From Oscillospiraceae bacterium (lineage in GTDB: Bacteria > Bacillota > Clostridia > Oscillospirales > JAAYXM01), in NCBI GenBank assembly GCA_015068085.1, contig SVLF01000013.1:1-53276 (forward strand): a DNA stretch of 53,276 nucleotides, in the 5' to 3' direction. Under the pieces are notes generated by a model. The model made no database searches and was not told the DNA's origin. It was given only the letters and a program-made list of their open reading frames with translations. The position numbers were made by a program, and so were the translations under genes. The stretch's first letter is position 1. The number at the start of each line of letters is the position of its first letter. Below, in pieces: positions 45,568 to 53,276 of the stretch.

Positions 45568-45594
45568 TTAGCACTCGGGGAACGAGAGTGCTAA
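45568..45594 (+). promoter_or_regulatory. CIRCE operator (HrcA binding site)
   Basis: TTAGCACTC, nine bases, GAGTGCTAA: a perfect CIRCE inverted repeat. HrcA binds it and represses the hrcA-grpE-dnaK-dnaJ operon until heat or unfolded protein occupies GroEL. Confidence 0.97.
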
Positions 45595-45624
45595 AATATA
45601 AAAATGATTGTGAGGTGACAGCGC

Positions 45625-46677
45625 TTGAGCCTTAGTGACAGAAAAAGGCGGATATTGAAAGCCATTATAGATGAGTACATTGAAAATGCCGAGCCTGTCG
45701 GCTCGAAGATAATTGCGGCAAGAGGGAGGCTTGATGTTTCCCCTGCAACGATACGAAATGAAATGAGCGAGCTTGAAGAGCTCGGATATCTCGAACAGCC
45801 GCACATCTCGGCCGGCAGAGTTCCGTCCACAGCCGGCTATCGTCTTTATGTAAACGAGCTTATGCAGCCGCAGCAGATAAGCGTGAGCGAGGCGGAAGCA
45901 ATCAACCGTGCTTTAGGAAGCCGGATGCGTGAGCTTGAAAAGATGCTCCGTGAGTTTGGGCGTCTGGTTTCTCAGCTTACAAATTATACGACCTACACGC
46001 TGACGACGCACGCATCCAGTGAGAAGGTCAAGAAGTTTGACGTCTTTCTCATCGAACCGCGAACGGCAATCGCCGTTGTGGTTACAAGCTCGGGAATTTT
46101 AAAGAACAAGCGTATAAAGCTCGGCTATCCCCCATCCGAAAACGAGATTTTCATAGCCACCCGCATATTAAATATGTATTTTACCGAAAAAACGCTTGAT
46201 GAGATTTCCCTTTCTCTTATAAAGCGTGCCGCATCGGAGGCAGGAGAGCTTGCATCACTTATTGTTGACGTTGCAGAGTTTGCCGGAGAGGTGCTGGACG
46301 AAACGCGCGAGGGAGATGTCTATCTTGACGGTATTTCGCGTATTCTCAACCACCCCGAATACCGCGACCCGGAAAAGGCACAGGAGCTTCTCTCTTATCT
46401 TACCGACAAGCAGGGCATTATCCGTCATGCTCAGGAGCATTTTTCCGATGATGTGCTTCCCGGTCAGATTCGCTATTCAATAGGCACAGAAAACAATGAT
46501 CTGCCCTTGAAAGATGCAGGAATTGTATACGGAACGTATGATTTGGGTAAAAATTTACAAGGTGTTATCGGTATTGTAGGTCCACGGCGTATGGATTACG
46601 CCAAGGTTGCCGCAAACCTTAACTATTTTATAACAGGCTTCAACAAGCTTCTGAAGGACTCGTTCTTCACCGAATAG
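45625..46677 (+). CDS. hrcA: Heat-inducible transcription repressor HrcA
   Basis: A 350-residue repressor of the class I heat-shock genes. The winged helix at the N-terminus is LSDRKRRILKAIIDEYIENAEPVGS (split over about 2-27) and VSPATIRNEMSELEELGYLEQPHISAGRVPS, the HrcA hallmark. The central inserted dimer domain and late YGTYDLGKNLQGVIGIVGPRRMDY match the family. The start is TTG 45625, seven bases after GAGGTG. The CIRCE site lies 30 bases upstream, so it represses itself. Confidence 0.96.
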   Translation: MSLSDRKRRILKAIIDEYIENAEPVGSKIIAARGRLDVSPATIRNEMSELEELGYLEQPHISAGRVPSTAGYRLYVNELMQPQQISVSEAEAINRALGSRMRELEKMLREFGRLVSQLTNYTTYTLTTHASSEKVKKFDVFLIEPRTAIAVVVTSSGILKNKRIKLGYPPSENEIFIATRILNMYFTEKTLDEISLSLIKRAASEAGELASLIVDVAEFAGEVLDETREGDVYLDGISRILNHPEYRDPEKAQELLSYLTDKQGIIRHAQEHFSDDVLPGQIRYSIGTENNDLPLKDAGIVYGTYDLGKNLQGVIGIVGPRRMDYAKVAANLNYFITGFNKLLKDSFFTE

Positions 46678-46692
46678 GAGGTACACAGATAA

Positions 46693-47226
46693 ATGGCAGA
46701 AAATGAAAAGACAACGCTTGAAGAGGAAATGACAGAAACCGATGCGGAAAAAGAAGCTGTCGGTACGCCGGAAGAGAAACCCGAGCCGACTGAACTTGAG
46801 AAGGCAGAGGCGGCACTGAAGGAGGCAAACGACAAATACCTTCGCCTTGCGGCAGAGTATGATAACTACAGAAAGCGCACGGCAAAGGAAAAGGAAGTGC
46901 TTTATAACGATTCAACAGCGGCTGCTGCCGGAGCTTTTCTCGGAGTGTATGATAACCTTGAACGCGCGCTTGCAACCCCGTGTGCGGATGAGGGTTACAA
47001 AAAGGGTGTTGAGCTTATCTTCACCGAATTTTGCAACACGCTTTCAAAGCTGAAGGTTGAAATCCTTGACCCCGCGGGAGAGGCGTTTGACCCGAACTTC
47101 CATAACGCGGTTATGCATGAGGAAAACGAAGAGCTCGGCGAAAACACAGTTTCCGAGGTGTTCCAGAAGGGTGCAAAGCTCGGCGACAGAGTTGTAAGAC
47201 CGGCAATGGTAAAGGTCGCAAATTAA
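46693..47226 (+). CDS. grpE: Nucleotide exchange factor GrpE
   Basis: A 177-residue co-chaperone that releases ADP from DnaK. The acidic N-terminus (about 1-40) is followed by the long dimer helix with AAEYDNYRKRTAKEKE and a C-terminal beta domain with AEGFD-type motif written here as GEAFDPNFHNAV and VVRPAMVKVAN. AGGAGG precedes the ATG, 15 bases after hrcA. Confidence 0.96.
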   Translation: MAENEKTTLEEEMTETDAEKEAVGTPEEKPEPTELEKAEAALKEANDKYLRLAAEYDNYRKRTAKEKEVLYNDSTAAAAGAFLGVYDNLERALATPCADEGYKKGVELIFTEFCNTLSKLKVEILDPAGEAFDPNFHNAVMHEENEELGENTVSEVFQKGAKLGDRVVRPAMVKVAN

Positions 47227-47302
47227 GATTTGCTTCAAAAAAGAGCAAGCACTTTTTTGAGAATTTAAAGTAAAAACATATCATTTATATAATTGGAGGT
47301 AA

Positions 47303-49144
<1,842 letters not shown>

Positions 49145-49170
49145 TCGGAGATGTAAAAACGCTCCGGAAC

Positions 49171-49200
49171 ACAAAAGGCATTTTGAAAATGCCTTTTGTT
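49171..49200 (+). terminator. Terminator-like hairpin after dnaK
   Basis: ACAAAAGGCATTT (49171-49183) pairs with AAATGCCTTTTGT (49187-49199). It may weaken read-through from dnaK into dnaJ. Confidence 0.6.
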
Positions 49201-49258
49201 ATGGGAAAACCTCCCCCTCGACGTACCTTTCGTACTACTTCGGGTTTGGTTTTCCCAT
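49201..49258 (+). repeat. Hairpin-core element, copy 1
   Basis: Outer arms ATGGGAAAACC (49201-49211) and GGTTTTCCCAT (49248-49258) pair perfectly. They enclose CTCGACGTAC, a short loop and GTACTACTTCGGGT. The same core, in the opposite orientation but with unrelated outer arms, lies at 51501-51548. Located between dnaK and dnaJ; the gap 49145-49321 holds nothing else. Confidence 0.75.
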
Positions 49259-49321
49259 TCCAAAACGTTTTTTCTATCCCCGAAGAAAACATAAACCCCC
49301 ACAGAATAGGGAGATGATTCT

Positions 49322-50461
49322 ATGGCAGATAAACGCGATTATTATGAAGTGTTGGGTGTGGCAAAAACGGCTACGGATGCAGAGCTTAAAAGCGCATACC
49401 GCAAGCTTGCAAAAAAATACCATCCTGACTTTAACAAGGACAATAAAGAGGCTGAGGAAAAGTTCAAGGAAGTAAACGAGGCTTATGAGGTTCTTTCCAA
49501 TGCCGAAAAGCGCCAGAAGTATGACCAGTTCGGCCATGCGGGTGTTGACCCGAACTTCGGTGCCGGCGGCGGTGGATTCGGAGGCTTCGGCGGATTTGAA
49601 GACTTTGATATCGGCGACATATTCGGCTCATTCTTCGGCGGTGGTGGCGGATTTGGCGGCGGCAGCCGCAGAAACGCACCAACCCGCGGCGAGAGTTTGC
49701 GCGTAAATCTCATTCTATCATTTGAGGAAGCAGCTTTCGGTTGTAAGAAGGAGATTAACGTTACGCGCACAGAGCGTTGCTCATCCTGCGGAGGCTCTGG
49801 TGCTGAAAAAGGCACAAGCGCAGAGACCTGCCAGACGTGCCACGGCTCGGGAACGGTTCGCACCACGCGCCGTACACCGCTCGGTATGGTTTCAAGCTCC
49901 GGCGTCTGCCCGACTTGCGGCGGTTCGGGTAAGATTATAAAAACCCCGTGTAAAAAGTGTGGGGGTACCGGTAAGGAGCGCGCTACAAAGACGTTTTCAA
50001 TCAACATCCCCGCCGGAATTGATGACGGACAGACAGTTCCGCTTCGCGGCGAGGGTAATGCGGGAACAAACGGAGGACCCAACGGTGATATTCTTGTCAC
50101 GGTTTCCGTCCGTCCGCACCATATTCTCACACGTGACGGAACATCCATTATGTGCGATGTGCCGATTACGTTCACACAAGCAGTTCTCGGCGCGGAGATT
50201 GAGGTTCCGACGCTTGACGGTAAGGTCAAATACACAGTGCCTGAGGGTACGCAGACCGGCACTGTATTCCGCCTTCGCGGAAAGGGCGTTCCGGTGCTTA
50301 ATACCACGCGGCGCGGAGACCAGTTTGTGCGCGTGAACATTGAAGTTCCGAAAAATCTTTCAAAGAAACAGAAGGATCTTTTGCACGAGTTTGCAAAATC
50401 GGTGGGCGATGAGTCTTACACCGAACGCAAAAGCTTTTTTGAAAAACTTAAGAAGAAATAA
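49322..50461 (+). CDS. dnaJ: Chaperone DnaJ (Hsp40)
   Basis: A 379-residue type I J-protein that stimulates DnaK. The J domain (about 4-68) has HPD in [10 protein letters not shown]; a Gly/Phe-rich region covers about 75-115. The zinc centre has four CxxCxGxG repeats, [24 protein letters not shown] and CKKCGGTG (about 155-220), then the two substrate-binding beta domains. GGGAG precedes ATG 49322. It ends the heat-shock operon; the 177-base gap after dnaK is long and contains two hairpins. Confidence 0.97.
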   Translation: MADKRDYYEVLGVAKTATDAELKSAYRKLAKKYHPDFNKDNKEAEEKFKEVNEAYEVLSNAEKRQKYDQFGHAGVDPNFGAGGGGFGGFGGFEDFDIGDIFGSFFGGGGGFGGGSRRNAPTRGESLRVNLILSFEEAAFGCKKEINVTRTERCSSCGGSGAEKGTSAETCQTCHGSGTVRTTRRTPLGMVSSSGVCPTCGGSGKIIKTPCKKCGGTGKERATKTFSINIPAGIDDGQTVPLRGEGNAGTNGGPNGDILVTVSVRPHHILTRDGTSIMCDVPITFTQAVLGAEIEVPTLDGKVKYTVPEGTQTGTVFRLRGKGVPVLNTTRRGDQFVRVNIEVPKNLSKKQKDLLHEFAKSVGDESYTERKSFFEKLKKK

Positions 50462-50465
50462 AAAA

Positions 50466-50503
50466 GAGGCAGATAATCAAAACGGTTATCTGTCTCCTGT
50501 TTT
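50466..50503 (+). terminator. Terminator of the heat-shock operon
   Basis: GAGGCAGATAA (50466-50476) pairs with TTATCTGTCTC (50486-50496), one G-T pair, then CTGTTTTT. Its tail runs into the next inverted repeat. Confidence 0.8.
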
Positions 50504-50591
50504 TCATATGCAAAAGTTGCATATGAAAAACAACAACAATATGCAATTTTTGCATATTGTTGTTGCATATTTTAAACAGAAGGTGTATACT
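50500..50591 (+). promoter_or_regulatory. Promoter of the HTH-MNT/HEPN pair with two perfect inverted repeats
   Basis: Repeat 1 has arms TTTTTCATATGCAA (50500-50513) and TTGCATATGAAAAA (50517-50530). Repeat 2 has arms CAACAACAATATGCAA (50531-50546) and TTGCATATTGTTGTTG (50550-50565). Both share ATATGCAA/TTGCATAT. The promoter is TTGCAT (50563-50568), 17 bases, TATACT (50586-50591), whose -35 box overlaps repeat 2. This is a convincing operator array for the HTH domain of the first gene. Confidence 0.75.
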
Positions 50592-50623
50592 ATAATAGCA
50601 GAGGATTTAAAGGAGGGGAACTT

Positions 50624-51094
50624 GTGAGTTTAAAAGAATTAAGGCAAAGTAAGGGTTTAACTCAAAAGCAAAGCGCTGTGTATCTTGAAATTCCGTTACG
50701 AACATATATTAATTATGAAAATGACCCGAAAAAGGTAGGATCGCAGAAGTATAAATATATGATGGGAAAGCTTGCTGAGTATGGGTTTGTTGATGAAGAA
50801 CATGGAATCCTTACGTGCGAAGCAATTGCCGATGCGTGTAAAAAAGTATTTGACAAGTACAATGTTGAATACTGTTATCTGTTTGGTTCATACTCGAAGG
50901 ATAAAGCAACGGAAAGAAGCGATGTTGATTTGCTCATATCGACAAAGATTTCGGGTCTTGCTTTTTTTGAACTGACAGAAGCCTTAAGACAGGAAATGAA
51001 TAAAAAAGTCGATATTCTTCATATTGACCAGCTGAAAAATAACTTTGAACTGCTTCAAGAAATATTAAAGGACGGAGTGAAGATATATGGATAA
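50624..51094 (+). CDS. Fused XRE helix-turn-helix / MNT nucleotidyltransferase antitoxin
   Basis: A 156-residue protein. Residues 1-50 are an XRE-type helix-turn-helix (LKELRQSKGLTQKQSAVYLE with PLRTYINYEND). Residues about 62-156 are a minimal nucleotidyltransferase: GS in LFGSYSKDKATERSDVDLLI (G88, S89, D100, D102), with a third acidic position near D130 (KKVDIL). In known HEPN/MNT pairs the MNT protein modifies and inactivates the HEPN toxin; here it also appears able to bind DNA. GTG 50624 follows GGAGGGG. It overlaps the toxin gene by eight bases. Confidence 0.85.
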   Translation: MSLKELRQSKGLTQKQSAVYLEIPLRTYINYENDPKKVGSQKYKYMMGKLAEYGFVDEEHGILTCEAIADACKKVFDKYNVEYCYLFGSYSKDKATERSDVDLLISTKISGLAFFELTEALRQEMNKKVDILHIDQLKNNFELLQEILKDGVKIYG

Positions 51095-51428
51095 TGTAAA
51101 AAACGATAAATATTATCTGGCTAAACTCCTGTCAGACATTGAGTTTCTTATGGCGCACACCGGGCATTTGCTTTGGGAAAATTTTGGTGATGATGAAGTT
51201 CTTCTTGATTCTGTGATGTTCCGGTTGATTCAGATTTCAGAGAACACTGCAAGGCTCACGGATGAATTTAAAATCGCATACAAAAATATACCCTGGCTTG
51301 CAATCAGAGGACTTCGCAACCGGATTGTACATGATTATGGTGAAGTTGATTACAGAATAGTTTTTGAAACCGTAAAAGATGATATTCCCCTGTTGCATAA
51401 AATGTTAAAAGAAATAGAGTTAAATTAA
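51087..51428 (+). CDS. HEPN-domain toxin (HepT, DUF86 family)
   Basis: A 113-residue all-helical HEPN protein, predicted to be an RNase toxin. The active-site motif R-x4-H-x-Y is exact: R77, H82 and Y84 in LRNRIVHDYGE. In studied pairs the tyrosine is the site that the MNT partner modifies by adding AMP. The ATG lies inside the end of the antitoxin gene (eight-base overlap), giving coupled translation. Terminator-like hairpin 51434-51469 follows. Confidence 0.9.
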   Translation: MDNVKNDKYYLAKLLSDIEFLMAHTGHLLWENFGDDEVLLDSVMFRLIQISENTARLTDEFKIAYKNIPWLAIRGLRNRIVHDYGEVDYRIVFETVKDDIPLLHKMLKEIELN

Positions 51429-51433
51429 AAAAG

Positions 51434-51469
51434 AGGGATTGTAGCGAAATGCATTTTGCTACAATCCCT
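51434..51469 (+). terminator. Hairpin after the HEPN gene
   Basis: AGGGATTGTAGC (51434-51445) pairs perfectly with GCTACAATCCCT (51458-51469), and the loop AAATGCATTT is itself palindromic. There is no long T run. Confidence 0.55.
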
Positions 51470-51500
51470 TTGGGGCTTTAGAAAAATAGTGCAGAATGAG

Positions 51501-51548
51501 CAAATCGGACCCGAAGTAGTACATAAGTACGTCGAGAGGTCCGATTTG
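51501..51548 (-). repeat. Hairpin-core element, copy 2
   Basis: Outer arms CAAATCGGACC (51501-51511) and GGTCCGATTTG (51538-51548) pair perfectly. On the minus strand the interior reads CTCGACGTAC-TTAT-GTACTACTTCGGGT, the same core as at 49201-49258. The outer arms share no sequence with those of copy 1. Confidence 0.75.
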
Positions 51549-51554
51549 TTCATA

Positions 51555-51676
51555 GCATAAAGTGTAACTAAATCCTCAAATTCGGCTTCTGCCGAATTTT
51601 CAATTTACTTTCAAACTTCATACCATATACTTTTTCGATGTTATCTGCAAAAAAATATCACTTTTACACTTTATGC
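51555..51676. repeat. 13-bp inverted repeat around a 96-bp spacer
   Basis: GCATAAAGTGTAA (51555-51567) and TTACACTTTATGC (51664-51676) are perfect inverted arms. Inside is a second hairpin, AAATTCGGC/GCCGAATTT (51578-51599). No gene is seen. The outer arms could be remnants of a small element or a long RNA stem. Confidence 0.55.
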
Positions 51677-51716
51677 GCTCTGGGCTGTTTTGCTACAGCC
51701 CCTTTCATCTTACTTG

Positions 51717-51935
51717 TCATTTATTCATCTCGGGGTTGTCCGTTCTTTCCATAAGGTAATCTACAGAAACATTATGAAAATCTGCAATTTTTATAAGCGT
51801 AGCCGTCGGAATATCAATATCTCCGCGCTCATAATTACTATATACTCTCTGACTGCATGACAGAATTTCTCCCATCTGTGCCTGTGTTATATCTTTGTCC
51901 TCGCGCAAATCGCGTATTCGTTTGTATAACGGCAT
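51717..51935 (-). CDS. XRE-family repressor
   Basis: A 72-residue Cro/CI-type helix-turn-helix protein: IRDLREDKDITQAQMGEIL then SQRVYSNYERGDIDIPTATL, ending in VDYLMERTDNPEMNK. This is the usual phage- or island-type repressor. GGTG precedes ATG 51935. It diverges from the small-RNA promoter, with a palindromic operator between. A role as repressor of both directions is inferred. Confidence 0.88.
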   Translation of the reverse strand: MPLYKRIRDLREDKDITQAQMGEILSCSQRVYSNYERGDIDIPTATLIKIADFHNVSVDYLMERTDNPEMNK

Positions 51936-51966
51936 ATAGTCACCACTTTCAATTCAGTATAACACT

Positions 51967-52020
51967 ATTATACATAGAAAGTTTTTCGCTATTGACTTTT
52001 AGCGAAAAATCCGCTATAAT
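51967..52020. promoter_or_regulatory. Divergent promoters sharing a palindromic operator
   Basis: The operator TTTTTCGCTA (51982-51991) / TAGCGAAAAA (52000-52009) covers the -35 region of both promoters. Rightward: TTGACT (51992-51997), 17 bases, TATAAT (52015-52020). Leftward, on the minus strand: TCAATA (51995-51990), 17 bases, TATAAT (51972-51967). Confidence 0.75.
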
Positions 52021-52026
52021 TTAATA

Positions 52027-52103
52027 TTGCCGGAGCTTCCGGCTGCTGCGACGCAAGCACACCCGTCAGTTTGTATATTCACAGACTGACGGGTGTGTTT
52101 TTG
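52027..52103 (+). ncRNA. Candidate small structured RNA
   Basis: The rightward promoter would start RNA near 52027. The predicted 75-80-nt RNA has a hairpin GCCGGA (52029-52034) / TCCGGC (52038-52043) and a possible small stem around 52045-52060. It ends with a strong terminator, CACACCCGTCAGT (52058-52070) / ACTGACGGGTGTG (52085-52097), and a T run. No ribosome binding site or open frame is present. Existence is predicted from promoter plus terminator only. Confidence 0.6.
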
Positions 52104-52157
52104 TGTTTCGGCATTCCTCTTATAAAACAAAAAGGTTATACCATTTATGCATACAAC

Positions 52158-52213
52158 CGTTTGTTTCCCAAAAGTGAAAATCTATTGATTTTGGGAAACG
52201 AACGTGGTATAAT
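52158..52213 (+). promoter_or_regulatory. Promoter with 16-bp inverted repeat upstream of the second DUF4143 ATPase
   Basis: CGTTTGTTTCCCAAAA (52158-52173) and TTTTGGGAAACGAACG (52189-52204) pair with one mismatch. The promoter is TTGATT (52185-52190), 17 bases, TATAAT (52208-52213); the right arm covers the spacer, suggesting an operator. Confidence 0.65.
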
Positions 52214-52234
52214 AACTTTGCGAGGTGATTTTCT

Positions 52235-53276
52235 GTGAAATTGATTGAAAGAAAGCAATACTTAGATAAAATGATCAATGTTATCGGAACTCCCGATATT
52301 AAAGTTTTGACGGGTGTACGACGTTCGGGTAAATCAAAGCTGTTGGAGGCTTTCAAAGCCTATGTGCAAAAAAACATTGCTGACGCTAATATTATTCATA
52401 TCAACTTTAATCTGTCTAAGTATGATAACCTTAAAGAATACAAGGCTCTTAATGAATATATTGAAAGCAATTATGCAGAGGGCAAGGAGAATTTTGTTTT
52501 AATTGACGAGATTCAAATGTGTGATAATTTTGAGCTTTGCATAAACAACCTTCACGCAACCGAGATGTATGATATTTATATCACGGGTTCTAATGCTTTC
52601 CTGCTCAGCTCGGACTTAGCAACATTGTTTACCGGAAGAACTTTTGAAATCAAAGTGTACCCATTCTCTTTTGTCGAGTATGTTCATTACTTTGGTTTGA
52701 CAGACAAATATACTGCTTTTGATAACTATATGCTTGAAGGCGGTATGTCCGGCTCTTATCTGTATAAAGAGCAAGAGGATAAATACGATTATATCGAAAC
52801 CGTTTTTGACACCTTGATTTTAAGAGATATACGCCAAAAGTATAATATTAAAAATCCTGCTTTGATGGATAGAATTTCCCAATTCTTGATGGATAACGTA
52901 TCTAACTTAACCTCCGCAAGAAGCATTACAGATACTCTCACCTCAAACAAGGATAAAATCAATCATAAGACGGTTGGTAACTATCTGAATTATCTTTGCA
53001 ATGCCTTTGCTTTCTATAAGTTCCGCAGATATGACATTAAAGGTAAAAAGTATCTTGCTTCTAATGATAAGTATTATTTGAGCGATCATACTTTCCGTTA
53101 TGCCAAGCTCGGCACGAAAAACTTAGATAACGGCAGAGTGATTGAAAATATCGTTGCAATGGAATTGCTCAGACGGGGCTATGAGGTTTATGCAGGTGTC
53201 TTATATAAAAAAGAGATTGATTTTGTGGCACTTAAGAGAAACGAGAAAATTTATATTCAGGTTTCGGATAATATAA
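52235..53276 (+). CDS. AAA ATPase with DUF4143 (3' end outside window)
   Basis: From GTG 52235, eight bases after GAGGTG, 347 codons stay open to the window edge. Walker A is GVRRSGKS (27-34) and Walker B is NFVLIDEIQ; a YITGSNAFLL sensor follows. The DUF4143 half begins near residue 200, and KKEIDFVALKRNEKIYIQ near the edge is the nuclease-like motif also seen in the gene at 2777-4078. It is the same family but clearly diverged in sequence. Probably only the last 50-60 residues are missing. Confidence 0.88.
   Translation, partial: MKLIERKQYLDKMINVIGTPDIKVLTGVRRSGKSKLLEAFKAYVQKNIADANIIHINFNLSKYDNLKEYKALNEYIESNYAEGKENFVLIDEIQMCDNFELCINNLHATEMYDIYITGSNAFLLSSDLATLFTGRTFEIKVYPFSFVEYVHYFGLTDKYTAFDNYMLEGGMSGSYLYKEQEDKYDYIETVFDTLILRDIRQKYNIKNPALMDRISQFLMDNVSNLTSARSITDTLTSNKDKINHKTVGNYLNYLCNAFAFYKFRRYDIKGKKYLASNDKYYLSDHTFRYAKLGTKNLDNGRVIENIVAMELLRRGYEVYAGVLYKKEIDFVALKRNEKIYIQVSDNI

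Noticed and set aside
50500-50565. Paired palindromes as an attachment site or CRISPR-like repeat
   Set aside because: They differ in their outer arms and sit exactly on a promoter, which fits an operator better.

Overview
The window is a chromosomal segment of a low-to-mid G+C Gram-positive anaerobe of the class Clostridia, probably a gut-type lineage near Oscillospirales or Christensenellales; the exact family cannot be fixed by eye. Reasons: the gene order dnaA-dnaN-recF-remB-gyrB-gyrA facing rpmH-rnpA-yidD-yidC-jag, the rsmG/noc/parA/parB block, an hrcA-grpE-dnaK-dnaJ operon with a CIRCE operator, strong AGGAGG-type ribosome binding sites, and rubrerythrin. The replication origin lies in the dnaA-dnaN gap near 14.4-14.66 kb.

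Layout. 1-4.1 kb: 5' end of a hypF-like gene, rubrerythrin, a LysM-G5-M23 cell-wall hydrolase and a DUF4143 AAA ATPase. 4.4-6.6 kb: rnhA-iscS-iscU operon (minus). 6.5-7.2 kb: gene-free, rich in hairpins, with a duplicated rnhA 5' end and copy A of a structured dispersed repeat. 7.2-16 kb: gyrA, gyrB, remB, recF, dnaN, oriC, dnaA (all minus). 16.2-18.7 kb: rpmH-rnpA-yidD-yidC-jag (plus). 19-23.1 kb: a KtrAB-type potassium system and rsmG, then a MATE exporter (minus); mnmE and mnmG, usual neighbours here, are absent. 23.2-27.7 kb: two parS-type sites, noc, parA, parB, a membrane-anchored coiled-coil protein and serS. 27.8-36.4 kb: accessory genes (Gfo/Idh oxidoreductase, small Cys protein, XRE regulator, MBOAT/DHHW acetylation pair, lipoprotein, secreted protein, MsmX/UgpC-type ABC ATPase, amidohydrolase). 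36.4-45.2 kb: GNAT, Mrp/ApbC, LysR, rpiB, tsaB, tsaE, DUF1836 regulator, a 67-bp tandem repeat, a membrane protein, a YhaN-like ATPase and prfB (minus). 45.5-50.5 kb: heat-shock operon. 50.5-53.3 kb: a defence-like accessory island with an HTH-MNT/HEPN toxin-antitoxin pair, an XRE repressor divergent from a probable small RNA, and a second DUF4143 ATPase cut by the window end.

The core genes cover replication initiation, topology, segregation, nucleoid occlusion, membrane insertion and chaperoning. The most novel material is intergenic. One roughly 178-bp dispersed repeat occurs twice with base changes that preserve pairing. A second hairpin family has a conserved core inside unrelated but perfectly paired outer arms. 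A probable repressor-controlled small RNA lies at 52.03-52.10 kb. The gyrA and gyrB leaders share heptad repeats, and the parA promoter carries a 39-bp inverted repeat. All calls come from reading the sequence; no database search or folding program was run.
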